Origin: Orobanche coerulescens
Lineage: Eukaryota; Streptophyta; Magnoliopsida; Lamiales; Orobanchaceae
NCBI GenBank assembly: GCA_033398695.1
Contig: CM065802.1
Span: 165,039,965-165,103,964 of the forward strand
Reading direction: 5' to 3'
DNA: 64,000 nt
Shown: piece by piece, positions 32,588 to 44,364 of the stretch
Layout: each line of letters opens with the position of its first letter
How positions within the stretch are numbered: the stretch's first letter is position 1
Program-made: the position numbers and the translations under genes
Notes under the pieces: generated by a model
What the model was told of the DNA's origin: nothing
Seen by the model: the letters and a program-made list of their open reading frames with translations, nothing else
The model's database searches: none

Positions 32588-33792
32588 GTAGAGAGATTCG
32601 ACTTTGCCTGATTCGTGTGTATCTCTCGAAAGAATATGGAGTGAATGAGAAGTACCAGAATATGGACTGCTTAGGCCACGATTTCAAGGTACTGTTTCTT
32701 CTTCGATTAAATGATTGGATTTTAATCATGAATCTCAATCTTCTGTTAAAAGATAGAACTGGAAGATAACTTTTTTTTCTTTATCTTCTTTTCCTCAGGG
32801 CAACTATATCCACCTGCAAATTGAGAGCAAATTTGTTAAGAAATACAAAGACATGTTCACTGAAGGCGAGGTATATTCATTCAAAATTTTTGAAGTGAAG
32901 ACAAACCGACAAACCTTTAAGACCACTGACGCAAAGTACATGATGAGGCTGAGTCAAAATTCTATTGTTGCTCAATACAAGGTTGATGATTTCCCAAAAA
33001 AAAATGTTTAGATTAAAAGCTTTTGCAGAACTCAAGGCTGGTGGTGGGGTTGTGCCTACAAAGTTGATCGGTTAGTTTTCTACTTATCACTTTCTCCATT
33101 TAAATCTAATTAGTAAAAACTGTGTTGATATACATTTTTTACCTTTTTCAGATTTGATTGGCCGCGTGGTGACAATCGATCGGCCAAGACATGTTCAAGT
33201 CAATGGGTACCCTACTAGGGTGATTGACTTTGTCATTGTAGACAATTTGTAAGTCGTAGAGTTTAGTCATTTATTTTGAATACCTATAATTTGTGTTAGG
33301 TGTAATCTATTATATAGTTCGGAGCTTTCACCTTGAGATATATCTTCTTTCTTAAACCACAGTCCAAGATCATGTCCTTATTACAGTTTTGAATACCAAT
33401 AAATTATTTTTAACATAATACATGTAATGTGTTCATACATTTTTACAATCTGAAAATTTCAGTATGTTGGTGTGTGTTTTTTGGGCAGGGATAGCAGATT
33501 GGTGGTATCGGCTTGGGACAAGCATGTTGATACTGTCCTACCATACTACAATGTGGTGTTGGATGGCCCCTTGATCGTCATACTTCAGCTATGCAGAGCC
33601 AAATTGACTACAGGTATGAGTTGCCTATATTTTTTTCTAATTATTTTTTTAGGGTGTCAATTGTATAATTTTCCTGCTTATTCTTTTTTGTGTTGTTTAC
33701 ACAGAGGGTGAGGTGGTAATTTCAACATCTTTCCAAGCCACTAGGTTGCTATTCAATCATGAGTGCCCTGAATTTGCCACTTTCCGTGAAAG
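32588..33792 (+). pseudogene. RPA1-like OB-fold DNA-binding protein, intron-containing, frameshifted
   Basis: Five exons with consensus splice sites can be traced: about 32588-32688, 32799-33070, 33152-33248, 33489-33613 and 33705-33792. They read EIRLCLIRVYLSKEYG, GNYIHLQIESKFVKKYK, FAELKAGGGVVPTKLIDLIG, DSRLVVSAWDKHVDTVLPYY and GEVVISTSFQATRLLFNH, the pattern of plant RPA70-like proteins that Helitrons often carry. The presumed N-terminus (ATG at 32540) is out of frame with exon 1, and a run of nine A at about 32996-33004 shifts exon 2. Phases otherwise join correctly, so decay is recent or limited. Confidence 0.8.
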
Positions 33793-34379
33793 GTATATTA
33801 TGTACCTATGGTTTAAGTATTAGTAATATCTTCCTATTTGTTATATCTATCTACTTGCTATATCTCCTTATTTGTTAAAATATAATAAAAAACAGTGCTC
33901 ACAAAAGTACATACCTGTTATGATGCTCATTGTTGTTGGATTGTAAACATAGTACCTACAGCTTTCAATTTTTCAGATTGCATTCATGAACCTGTGAAAA
34001 AAATGAGTTTGGCTAAATCTACTTTACTTTTTTTGTGATTCCAATTTTGGGTGGGAGGGGTTGATTAGAACCATACTTGCTGTCCTTTTTTAGTGTGATT
34101 CCATTATGTGTAGCTTCCATGTTTCCATGAACCTGTAAATAACAAACAATAATTTAGGGTATGCCTTAACTGTTGAGAACTTAAATTACTTTGTCTATGT
34201 CTTAAATGTTACAAACAATAAAAATACTACCTCTTAGCGAAGTTGGCCTTGGAATCAAAACCAAGGAACTAAAACTAATTGAGCCTCGAATCTGCTCATC
34301 AACCTGTAAATAATAAACTGATTTCATGGTTTAGTCAAAATATTCTATGTTAAAATTATACCTTTTTCTGATCTCAGCC

Positions 34380-34621
34380 TGCCCCTGTTTTTCTGTCAAA
34401 ATATTCCACGTGGATTGTTAGATGATGATAGGGAGTACGTAGATGGAATTACTGAAGCAAGTTTTTGGACAACTGCACTAGCTTTGAGAAGACTATTTGC
34501 AACGCTACTCGCTTCTAAGTCAATATGTAGACCAGAGGTCGTATGGAATGCTGTGTGGGAATTTCTTGCTGTGGATGCACAAATTCAACGCCGACGACTA
34601 TTGCGTAACCAAGGTATTTAA
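34380..34621 (+). pseudogene. Helitron helicase fragment between Rep and PIF1 domains
   Basis: The translation contains LLDDDREYVDGITEASFWTT, ALRRLFATLLAS, RPEVVWNAVWEFL and QRRRLL, the conserved linker segment of plant Helitron RepHel proteins just before the PIF1 helicase. The flanking catalytic domains are absent here. Confidence 0.75.
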
Positions 34622-34871
34622 CGAGATTTATTAATTGATTTTCATATTGGCCTTTTGATAATACTTAAAGCATCTATTAATGCTTCTGGTAGCACGAAAA
34701 CCAATACGAAAAACAATAGCAAATGTGATTAAAAGAAGAGGAAATACGAATAAAGCAACATAGGAATATGGTCAAATGTAGACTTGAATAAAATATTTAA
34801 AAAAAAAACAGAGAAAAAAATGAGAGTTGCATAAACCACTTCCTTGGTTTATGCAATGGTACGCGGTTGAT

Positions 34872-35230
34872 CATCAACATTGGGTGAACGGGTTGTGGAG
34901 GCAAAGATAACTGCAGGAAGCCACAAAAGGAACTAAAGTGCTTATCACTCGCATGTCTCTCATTCCTTCTGACCTGAGGCTCCCGTTTAAGTTTGAACGT
35001 AAACAGTTTCCATTAATGCTTGCGTATGCCATGACTATTAACAAAAGTCAAGGACAAATTTTAACACACGTGGGTTTACTATTAAAAAAACCAGTGTTTA
35101 ATCACGGCCAATTGTAAGTAGCTTTTTCAAGTAAGCAATCCCAAGGGTCTGAAGATATTAGCTTTAGATGAGAATGGGGACAATTTGACCTCTACGACGT
35201 AGTTTTCAAAGAGGTATTCAATAAATTGTA
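34872..35230 (+). pseudogene. PIF1-like helicase C-terminus
   Basis: Reads KVLITRMSLIPSDLRLPFKF, RKQFPLMLAYAMTINKSQGQ, LLKKPVFNHGQL, then a stop in place of Tyr before VAFSS. These are the last helicase motifs (the AMTINKSQGQ block) of PIF1/Helitron helicases. A frame break lies near 34900. Walker A and B motifs are not present, so no activity is possible. Confidence 0.82.
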
Positions 35231-35461
35231 ATATGAAGTACAATTCTTATGTTTATTAAGAATGATTAGTTCTTTTTTTATACCATTTGCATTGTTTGTT
35301 TTAATTACTTTTCATAAAAAATCAAAATACAAAAAAATTAGATACAACTAACTTTATATTTGTAAAATCTAATTATATATATCTGTAAAAGCTTCTTTCA
35401 AAAAAAAAATATATTTATAAAACCTAAAATTGAAATATTTTATTAACACTTAAATTATTCT

Positions 35462-35493
35462 CCGTGCAATGCACGGGTGAGGATTAATACTAA
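35462..35493 (+). other. Internal Helitron-type 3' terminator (hairpin plus CTAA)
   Basis: The stem-loop CCGTGCAATGCACGG is followed after a short spacer by CTAA and T, matching the CTRR end rule. The preceding AACACTTAAATTATTC is nearly repeated before the outer terminator at 35787-35812, so the two termini are homologous. This may be an earlier 3' end of the same Helitron family. Confidence 0.6.
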
Positions 35494-35812
35494 TATTGTA
35501 TACTGTGCAATACTAATATTGTATACTCTACATGACTTTTTAGTTTTCACCTGCCAAAGTAAAAAGGAAATAGTTGTAATTAATACCTTATGGCATGATA
35601 ACCTTTTCTAAAGACTTAGGATTTAAGTATATTGTTATTTATGATATATACTTGCAGATTATCATCTGTAAACTTATTTATATTAATATATGAAGTATAT
35701 GATTTTGTAGATTGAGATACAAAATTAATTTTTTTAACTATTTGTTTGAATCTTATATTTTTATTAATATTACTTAAATTATTCTTCGTGCAATGCACGG
35801 GTGAAAATCTAG

Positions 35813-36265
35813 TAACTACAAATGACACCATATGATAATACTTAACACACGACACTACTATAAGAATCAAAATGTGAAACAAAAACGAGAACGAGAAAAT
35901 AAAAGCTCGATACAAGGCATAGAACGGAAAAAATAGAAACGACAAGAAACGACAAGGTACCACAAGTATATAATTATTGAGAATGCATAAATTATAATAA
36001 AGCGATGTGTTTTACAAAGGAGTACTCGAGCAAAGTATTACAAATTGGGCATAATATCAAAACATTATTTCCAAATTACAAAAAATATTGCAATTGCAGG
36101 TACGTACGAGAATGACCTTTAATTGCGACACTTCTCCTTTTGTGTTTTATTTTGACACTTGAGAATTTTACAATTTACAAAATAAATAAATGTACAGCTC
36201 GATTAGTAAACTAAGTAAACATATGACTTTTTATGACTCAAATACGAAATGATACAGGTCACTTA
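35813..36265. other. AT-rich spacer between Helitron and copia fragment
   Basis: No gene, repeat or element boundary was recognised; A-rich sequence such as GAAACAAAAACGAGAACGAG occurs. Confidence 0.4.
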
Positions 36266-36630
36266 TGTAAGCATAATTCTATTAGTATAGATGACTTAAC
36301 ATTTTCAGCCATCGTCATTCACATCAAATTCAAGCTGAGTCTATTGGACGTTTCCAAAGATTCATAAAGACTTATTTCATCTTGGGTACTAGTATCAGGA
36401 ATTTGGCCTGAAACTATTGCAACATCCAAGTACATTACTCCAAGATAACAATAGATTTGTTCGGACCATTCATCAAAGTTCAGACCACTGAATTTTATCA
36501 TGGAATTGCCTAAAGAAAATAAATTTGAAGTAGCTACAATATTATAATAGATTCAGACAATACAAACTTTAATAACACACTCCCTCCGTCCACAAATATG
36601 TTGTTAACACCTTTAAACATATGCACAACC
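36266..36630 (-). repeat. Second copy of the gag N-terminus, with internally deleted Stowaway relic
   Basis: 36290-36600 matches 38260-38600. Here the gag start is open for 60 codons (FSGLNFDEWSEQIYCYLG), whereas the other copy has stops at the Trp and Gln codons. The Stowaway MITE of the other copy is reduced to its left 14 bases (CTCCCTCCGTCCAC, from 36588) joined directly to the sequence beyond the MITE (ATATGTTGTTAACACC). The duplication therefore came after the MITE insertion. Confidence 0.75.
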
Positions 36631-36830
36631 TCGACTTTTTGTCGAGCGAGTTTTGATGTTGTTCCGGATTAATTAGTTTATCGTTATGACTTTTCCGAGG
36701 TCGGTGCGACTCCCGTGAACCCTATGCATATGAGCATCTTGTAGTAAACTTCGGCGTTATGGTCCAATCGTTGTTGTTCGACCGTTGTTCGCTCGAACCG
36801 AGAATCTCGGGTATTCACCACCTCTATCTG
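36631..36830. other. Unidentified 200-bp insertion or junction sequence
   Basis: Not part of either gag copy or of integrase. It has several GTCGAG/CTCGAC-type words (CCTCGACTTTTTGTCGAG) and could be a piece of another LTR. No boundaries were found. Confidence 0.35.
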
Positions 36831-38500
36831 ATCTCACAACCTTGACTTTTTTATCTAACTGCCTTTCAACCTCATCAATGACACCTCAAGAATGTTCACA
36901 GATTGGGACTTCTCATGCAATCGATACACATATCCATAACGTGAGTAATCATCAATGAAGGTAATGAAGTACTTCTCCCCGCTCCAAGATGGAGCTTTAA
37001 ATGGACCATAAATATCGGTGTGTATCAATTCAAGAAGCTTTGTGCTTCTTGTGGCTGCTTTCTTTGTAGTATGTTTAGTTTATTTTCCTTTAATACAATC
37101 AACACATATATTTAGATCTGCAAAAATCCAATTGAGGAAGGATTTCACTTTTAACCAACCTCAACATCCTTTTTTTATATATTTGACCCAATCTTTGATG
37201 CCACAAGTAAGCAGAGTTATCATCTTGTGCACTACGTTTACTACCAACAATATGTTCAATATTAAACAAAGATTTCGTAAATTTATTATCAAGATTGAAA
37301 CGATACAAACCATTTATTAATGTACCACAACCATAACAGTACTTATTCTTAAACAAAGAAAATACAGCGTTTTCAAACTTGACATTTAATAAAGACTCAT
37401 CCAACTTCCCAACAGAACAAGATTTCTAGCACAATCAGGAACATAAAGACACTTTTCTAGATCTAGATGACAACCGGTATCTAAGATCAATCTGTAGGTC
37501 CCAAATTCCTTCTATTTGTGCCTTCATCATGTTCCCCATAAACAAGTACTTTTCAGTTTCTTTTATGGGCTGGATTGAAAGGAATCCCTGTGTAACATGA
37601 GAAACATGAGTAGTTATACCAGAATCTAACCACCGGGTATTATTAGGAACTTCAACAAGTTTGATTCAAAACATATAGAAACAAAGTATGTACCTTTCTT
37701 TTCGAACCATTCCTTTCTTTTCGGACAATCTTTCTTCAAGTGTCCAACCTTCTTATAGAAGTAACACTTGATCTCCTTTCTCACTTGACCCTCATTAGCT
37801 TTTATTGGGCTTTTGTCATTCTTTGGAGTTTTGTCCTTTTTTTATTTTTTTTCCCTATAGCTCCTTCATGGACAGTGAGATGAGATGGACTGAGTGATCT
37901 TTTATTTTTATCAACCTCCCTTCCTCTTGAACCAACATGGCTTTAATTTCTTGAAAGTTTCATTTTTCCTTTAGAGTGTTATAGTTTACTTGGAACTGGC
38001 CAAACTCAGGAGGAAGAGAGTTGATGATAAACCAAACAAGAAATGTCTCACCCAATTCCATACACAGTCCTTAACTTTCATGCTTTGTTAGACATGCTAG
38101 TTACATGGTCGTGAATGGGTTTGGACCAATCGAACTTAATGGTCGTCAACTCACTCATGAGACTTCCCACAATGGACTTATCAGCAATGTCCGATTGAGA
38201 GTACTCTTTGACTTTCATGAGAAATTCCCTTGCATTATCAATTTTAAGTATAGATGGCTTAACATTTTCGGCCATCGTCATTCGCATCAAATTCAAGTTG
38301 GCCTATTAGACGTTTCCCAAGATTCATAAAGACTTATTTCATCTTAGGTACTAGTATCAGGGATGTCAGCAGGAATGTGATCTGAAACTATTACAACATC
38401 CAAGTACATTACTCCAAGATAAAAATGGATTTGTTCGGGCTACTCATCAAAGTTCATACCATTGGATTTAATCATGGAATTGCCTAAAGAAAATAAATTT
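36830..38500 (-). pseudogene. copia gag, protease, gag-pre-integrase and integrase start
   Basis: From right to left: gag start at about 38482 (MIKSNGMNFDE then a stop in place of Trp), LMRMTMAENVKPSILKIDNA, a Lys-rich knuckle region near 37700-37800, and a protease-type stretch at 37430-37680. The gag-pre-integrase (FSLFKNKYCYGCG, LWHQRLGQIYKKRMLRLVKSE) follows, then the integrase beginning (SRYGYVYRLHEKSQS near 36900-36960). Many frame breaks; no functional product. Confidence 0.78.
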
Positions 38501-38587
38501 GAAGTAGCTAAAAATATAATAAAAACTTGTATATTAACACTTTGAGTTATTATAATAGATTCAGACAATACAAACTTCAATAACATA

Positions 38588-38786
38588 CTCCCTCAGTCCA
38601 CAAAAAACTTGCCCCAGTTGGGATGGCACGAGTTTTAAGAAAAGCTGGTAAAAAGTTATTTTAGTGGAGAGAGGGTCCCATTTTTTAGAAGAAAAAAAGA
38701 GAAACTTTCCTTTTATAACTGGAACAAGTTTTTGGCGGACACCCCAATAAAAAAAATTGGGACAAGTTTTTGACGGACGGAGGGAG
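38588..38786. mobile_element. Stowaway MITE (Tc1/mariner-type), 199 bp
   Basis: Ends CTCCCTCAGTCCACAA and rc(GGACGGAGGGAG), flanked by TA on both sides (38586-38587 and 38787-38788). Inner arms (AACTTGCCCCAGTT and AACTGGAACAAGTTTTTGGCGG) also pair. No coding capacity. Confidence 0.93.
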
Positions 38787-38934
38787 TATATAAGTTCACC
38801 TTTGGGTAATCCTTAAATATGTTGTTAACACCTTTAAACATATGCACAGTTTACATTAGGACAGAAATATACATGTTAAGAAACATTATAATCATGTACA
38901 ATTAATAAAAATGTCTAATTAACCTCTATAGCTA

Positions 38935-39158
38935 GGCCACTTTGGTGACTAACAAGCTTGAACATATTAGACATTTTTCTTCTTCAAATATTAAAAGATA
39001 TAATATCTATTTTAACAGTTAGTTTGGCCACTTTGGTGACTAGCAAACAATTTCAATAGACGACTTTTATATTATCTCAAAGTATCATATATATACCAAT
39101 GACATGAGATAAAATATCTATTTGATCATTTATCTTGGCCACTTTGGTGAATAACAAG
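38935..39158. repeat. Three dispersed copies of GGCCACTTTGGTGACTAACAAG in the copia leader
   Basis: The 22-base word occurs at 38935, 39026 and 39137 with one to four changes, spaced about 90-110 bp with AT-rich, partly similar spacers (AGACATTTTTCTTC, AGACGACTTTTATATTATCTC). It lies between the PBS and gag, so it belongs to the untranslated leader. Confidence 0.8.
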
Positions 39159-40027
39159 CTCTCTTAATAATAGATAATTTAAACTATTATCTCAAAATAT
39201 ATGTGCCACAAAATTGCTTAACATGTTTACATATTTCATTTTCATCATGTATCAAAATATTCATGATACTCATTTATAAAAGAAATTACATGAAACAATG
39301 AACATGTGACACATAATTTTGAACATTTATTCTATCGAATAATCATCCAACATATACATATTTTATGTTAGATATATATTACAATAACAATAAATATATA
39401 TGTGATCCGAAAGTTCTCGATTCATTTGATAAATATAACGTTAATTAGGCCGAAGCATACGAGTAGATGGACATTTAGCAATTCATGTATTCCAAGTAAA
39501 TCATATAAAACTAAATATGGAATATAAATATCCGAAATATTTAGTCCCAGAGAAACATATGGACTATTACTGTAATCTAATCAAACTAGTATAAGAAAGA
39601 CTAGAATCTTATCATAGATTTCATGAGGTCAGTTTGCAACGAATTATACTACCATGGCGATGGACTTCCATTTCGGCGATTCTCTTATTATGTCTAATTC
39701 ATTTACAAACTAACAGACCTATTAAAATATCATATTGCATAAACATATACATACTCTCACGTAATCAACAATTCAATTATATAACAAGATTATCATACGT
39801 AGTAGTAAGATTATCACGATACTAATTATTACTCCGTATATGTAATCGGTTACTCAAGAACTTAGTAGTCAAAAGCATGCATTTAATTTAGTCATGGAAA
39901 TTTATGCTACTAGCCATTCTTTATCATTTATGTAAATCCGATTATCAACTAGAGTATATAGATTAACGACTACTACACGAATGTTATAACCATTATGTCC
40001 TGACATATAATCAAGAGTGTTCAACTG

Positions 40028-40038
40028 CTCCGATACCA
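40028..40038 (-). other. Primer binding site of the Ivana-like copia
   Basis: TGGTATCGGAG(C) on the minus strand starts two bases after the LTR end, the standard position for an initiator tRNA-Met primer site. Confidence 0.75.
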
Positions 40039-40040
40039 AT

Positions 40041-40468
40041 TGTAAGCATAATTGTATTAGTTTAGGATATTTACACTCTAAATTATATAAGAACTTCAAT
40101 ATGATATACAAGGACATACCTTGATCCACATTAGAAGCTAGGTTGATGAAGATGAACTAGAGCTCTTCCTTTTCTCTCCTGTCCTCTAGATACTCTTAGT
40201 TGTCTTTTTAGATGGTGTGTAACAAAGTGATGTATAGACCCCTTTATATAGTAGTACTAATCAACCCGAAGGTCTAATAGTAGTGGCCTCCATAATTACA
40301 TACTTATTAGAGGAAGAATAGAGGACTAGAAGTTAATGCGCACTAATTCTAATTTTTAATGTTAATAACCATCAAATTATACTCAATTAATATTAGAATT
40401 AGACCTTTCATATTTTATGGACAATTAATAAGATTATATTATTATTATTATATTAAAATAATCTAACA
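40041..40468 (-). repeat. 5' LTR of the Ivana-like copia
   Basis: On the element's strand the LTR starts TGTTAGATTATTTT and ends ATTATGCTTACA, 428 bp, directly followed by the PBS. A TATATAAAGGGGTC motif (about 40231-40244) on the minus strand is a probable TATA box. The only other copy in the window is the 20-base edge at 36266, so the right boundary is judged from the TG...CA rule. Confidence 0.75.
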
Positions 40469-40805
40469 ATTTTATTTATAATAACTTGAAAATGAAAATG
40501 AAGTATTAAGATAAATACAATTATTAAATCTTATTGACACGATAAATGACTAAACTTAATAAGATACACTCGAGCAATTACTTAAAAATTAATTTGTTTC
40601 TAATATAATACAGATCTGTCAACATGTATATGAAGTTTACTTTTTCGTTTCATATTTATTTATATTTTGAATAATTGTTTGATATTTGAAATACTATCTT
40701 GCATTAACTATTAAAATTTAGATCCTCATATTAAATGAATTTGCGAGTCGGTCACATTAAGTGACCGCTGTTTCACATTAATTAACTTTTTTATTTGCTT
40801 TTGTT
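40469..40805. other. AT-rich spacer
   Basis: Nothing recognisable; very AT-rich sequence between the copia LTR and the next MITE. Confidence 0.4.
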
Positions 40806-40808
40806 TTA

Positions 40809-41571
40809 GGTTCTGTTCGTTTAGATTTAATCTCGGCATAATTCAGCGCAGTTCAATTCAGTTCAGTTAGCTAACTTCAACAAAATCAATTCAATTCAGT
40901 TCAGTTCAGTTCAGCTTTAGAATCAATATTAATAATTACTATTATTATTATTTATAATATCAATAATATTATATATATAATAATTATTATAATTATTTAT
41001 TTTATATTTATTATTATTGTTTTTTGTATTAAATAATAATTATATATTATTTTCTAATATAATTCATTATTATGGGTATTATTACTGAGATTGATTATTA
41101 TTAATAATAGTATTAATTTATAGTTATTATCATTAATAGTAACCTTATTAATTTTTTTTTTGTTATAATATAAACAATAATTATTATTTTTGTATATAGG
41201 TTAATATCTAATGTTATTATTAGTTATTATTATTAATAATAATATCAATATTATCCATAATATTATACATAATTTGTAGTAGTATTTATAATTTTATTAT
41301 TATTGTTGTTGTCGTAATATAAATAATTTTATTTGTTGGTGCACTATTATGTGATATATTATTGTTATTCTTTATATTAATAGTATCAATGATATTTTAA
41401 GATTAATATTATTATTATTGTTGTTATATATATATATATATCATTAACTAATAATAATAATAATAATAATTATTATTATTATTACTACTACTCAGTAACT
41501 TAACTTCAGTTCAGTAAAATTCAGTTCAATTTAATTTAATTTAATAAAGTACAAGTCAAAAGAACATACCC
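40809..41571. mobile_element. Tourist-like (PIF/Harbinger) MITE, 763 bp
   Basis: Ends GGTTCTGTTCGTTT and rc(AAAAGAACATACCC) form imperfect inverted repeats, flanked by TTA on each side (40806-40808, 41572-41574). Subterminal TTCAGTTCAGTT words occur on both arms in inverted orientation. The centre is almost entirely A/T with many ATT/TTA runs. No coding capacity. Confidence 0.7.
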
Positions 41572-41574
41572 TTA

Positions 41575-44364
41575 GTGAGATTACTCTTTATTGTATTTCA
41601 TTTTTTATGCACGAAACTCTCGCTACTAGATGTCAGTTTTTGTTTGTTTGTAAGGAATCTATGTTGAGATTATGTAATTTAGCTTCCATATTGTTTAATA
41701 TCAGTAGATAGATTCTGAAGCTCCATGATGTTGTTTCTTGCTCTTTAAGGCCGTAATACTCGCCTAGAAAGCTCCGCTATTTTCCGACCTCTTGGGGGTT
41801 TAAGTGCATCTGTGTTCTATCGGTATGTTATTTTGCATTTAGATGATGCTTTCCTATTTAGTATTGAACAACAGTCAATGAATAAGAATTAACCTGAGCT
41901 CTTGTTCTACATTATGTTGTGGATCCGACATTTATGGGAAATGGACAGAATACACCAGTGGGCTGAGTAGTGGTGTTGGACATGGTGGCAAAAGAGGAGA
42001 TGATTATTCCAAGAGGAGTTGTGTATGGTGGTATTGCATATAAAAATGATGATGAGACTTGAAAACTTATTATGGTAATAATTTACAAGCTGTATAACTA
42101 AGCTCATCTTTGTGTCACGAAGTGCTTGATGCATTGTTTTTTGGTTATAGAAGTTCATATAATTTATAAGATTCTGTAGGGAGAATATTTAGACTTTCCT
42201 CATACAATGTTATATTACAATTTCTCTTGTTGAATAGTTGTTTGATAGATATAGATGTTATTTTGAGTACTTGTGGTACTGGTGAGAAGACTTACACACG
42301 AGTAGCAATCCCATTTATTTTTTATCGCAAACTGTTGGTTTATCGGGCTGCCAATGAGGTTGGTTATATATTCTGCCCCTAGTAAGAGAAAATTGTTACT
42401 ACTTTCTTATGATCTATTTTATTCTGATTGCTCGGGTAATCCTGACATATTTATACTATAAAGTCTAAATTATTTACTGAAGTCTGGCATATTATCGTGA
42501 TATGTTTATCTTTCATCGGAATTTTTTTAACATATTTGTAGTTTAACTCCTTACTGTCATTGTTTTATATTTTTATTGCAGGCAAAAATCCCCAAGGCTT
42601 ATTGTTAATATTGTGCTATCTTCACAATATTCTGGATCTTGATGCATTAGGATTAATTTGGATATGCGATGGTATTAATGGAGGCAATTTCACGTGCCTT
42701 TGAAAATGTAGGTGTAGCTGTTAATTAGACGAGCAGGTCGACGTAGAAACGTTAGAAAAAGTTCAAAGATGAAATTATTATTTCTTATGTAATTATTATG
42801 GCACTGTCGCTAGCCAGAATAGTGCATTTTCGCAAAGATTTAGATGATTATGATATATTGATTTTTTCTATATATATAAAGAAACTCTTAAAAATTATAG
42901 GAAGTATTTGAACAATTTCTGGGTCTTTTTCCATTGTGAACTTCGAAGTAAAATCCTAAAAAGTTGTTGGAATGTCTTTCAAACAAGTGATATAAAGTTG
43001 TAAGTTGAAATTCATATTTAGTCCACAGTTTGTAGAAACAAACTAGTAAGTATTTTAAAACAAGTTGCGTCCCGTCATCATCTTCAATTCATCTGATATG
43101 AAATCATTCGGAGATCTTTCTCCCAAGTCCCCCAAGCAAAGGAGAATTCCAAGCGTCCCGATTCCTGAATGAGAGCTACAGCAGCTATATGGTGATATAT
43201 AAAGCTATATGGTGATATATAAAAGCTTCCATGGCAACTTTCTCATTTGCTGTTATAATAAAACATCCAATTTTTAGAATTTGAATATAATTATATATCA
43301 TTTAGCATCATTTTCATTTTTGTTCTGATTAAAATCTTATTCTCAACTTACCCGATGACTGAAATTAGAAAGTGAGGAGAGAAAAGGTGCATAGGAGTTG
43401 ATTGCGCTCACATTTTTGAAAAAAAAAAGGGTAATATATCAGAGAAACAAAATTATGGAAATCTTCACCTATCAATATTTCATATATCACGCTATAGCGC
43501 AAATCATAGCACGTTACAGATCTTCAACATGTAGCAAAACGCTGATTGGATTTTGCACCAATGGCATGAGCTATTTACCATGTGGCGCCCGGTTCACCTA
43601 TAGTGCCACCTAATACGCTATTTAGGCAAAAAAAATTGTGCCATTTATGCAAAAATTTGAGAAGGCATATATTTTTCAGGGTAAATGATCTTTTAATAAT
43701 ATCATCTAACAAATGTAGTGAACTTTTACATTGATCGGCGGAAATGAAAAGAACATCCACTTGAAAAAAAGTGGGAATGGAACCCTATGAAAAAGTTGGG
43801 CCACGGATAAGGATAAGTTTGAGACTGAGATATTCGATATTTGGTACAAAAATCTATATAAACACTATTAAAACACTGTCAGCTATTAAAAAATCTATGT
43901 AGAATGGGTTCGCAAACTCAAAAAAGTGAACCCAAAAAAATTATTCACAACACCGAGCATTAAGAAAATAGAAGTCACCAAGAAGTTGAGAATCACTATT
44001 GTTAGAGTTTCCAAACACACTCTCAATTCTGTTCGAAGCAACATTAAGCTCAAAATAAATTACGTAACGAAAATAATTCTATTCTTGTGATACTTGTTAC
44101 ATACATCCAGTCCTTTCCAATTGAATCAACCCTAATAAACGTCTCACAAATTTGTTTCAGCAGTCAAGGCAAAAGCTGAGAAATAAACACACCATTTATC
44201 AGCATACATCAATCCAAAGAAAAAAAACTGATAATATGAAACTGGGTATATGAAGGTATTTTTCTGCGGGGGCCCCGCTTCATTATTTAAAACATAATAT
44301 TCTCCCAATCTTGGTGAGATCATACATAAGAGTGATGAAGTCAAAAGGAGACGGCAAGGAGACA
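41575..44364. other. Long AT-rich stretch downstream of GGB, no gene identified
   Basis: Short frames exist but none resembles a known protein. A 20-base unit AGCTATATGGTGATATATAA is repeated in tandem at about 43182-43222. A segment near 41930-42130 has less biased composition and could be an old gene fragment, but I could not identify it. The GGB 3' UTR should lie just below 44365. Confidence 0.35.

Larger units (their letters stand above)
32159..35812 (+). mobile_element. Helitron carrying RPA-like and helicase fragments
   Basis: The left end TCTATATATAAAAGC after an A and the right end CTAG before a T fit Helitron termini inserted between A and T without target duplication. A GC hairpin (CGTGCAATGCACGG, 35787-35800) lies 8 bases before the terminal CTAG, as is usual. 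Inside, in plus orientation, are RPA70-like OB-fold exons, a fragment of the Helitron helicase and the PIF1 helicase C-terminus. The Rep nuclease (HUH) domain was not found and the helicase is fragmentary, so it is non-autonomous. Confidence 0.85.
36266..40468 (-). mobile_element. Partial, rearranged copia element (Ivana/Oryco-like)
   Basis: On the minus strand a 5' LTR (40468-40041), PBS, a 1.5-kb leader, gag, protease and the beginning of integrase are in order, ending near 36830. RT, RNase H and 3' LTR are missing. The gag type (GVMYLDV, EISLYES, LMRMTMAENVKPS) differs from the Tork-like copies and resembles the Ivana/Oryco group. At the left end a second gag N-terminal copy (36290-36630) is joined to a piece of LTR edge (TGTAAGCATAATTCTATTAG at 36266), showing rearrangement. 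No target duplication was found. Confidence 0.75.

Noticed and set aside
41900..42160. Possible gene fragment (less biased composition, short frames)
   Set aside because: No motif, splice pattern or family could be recognised, so no gene is claimed.
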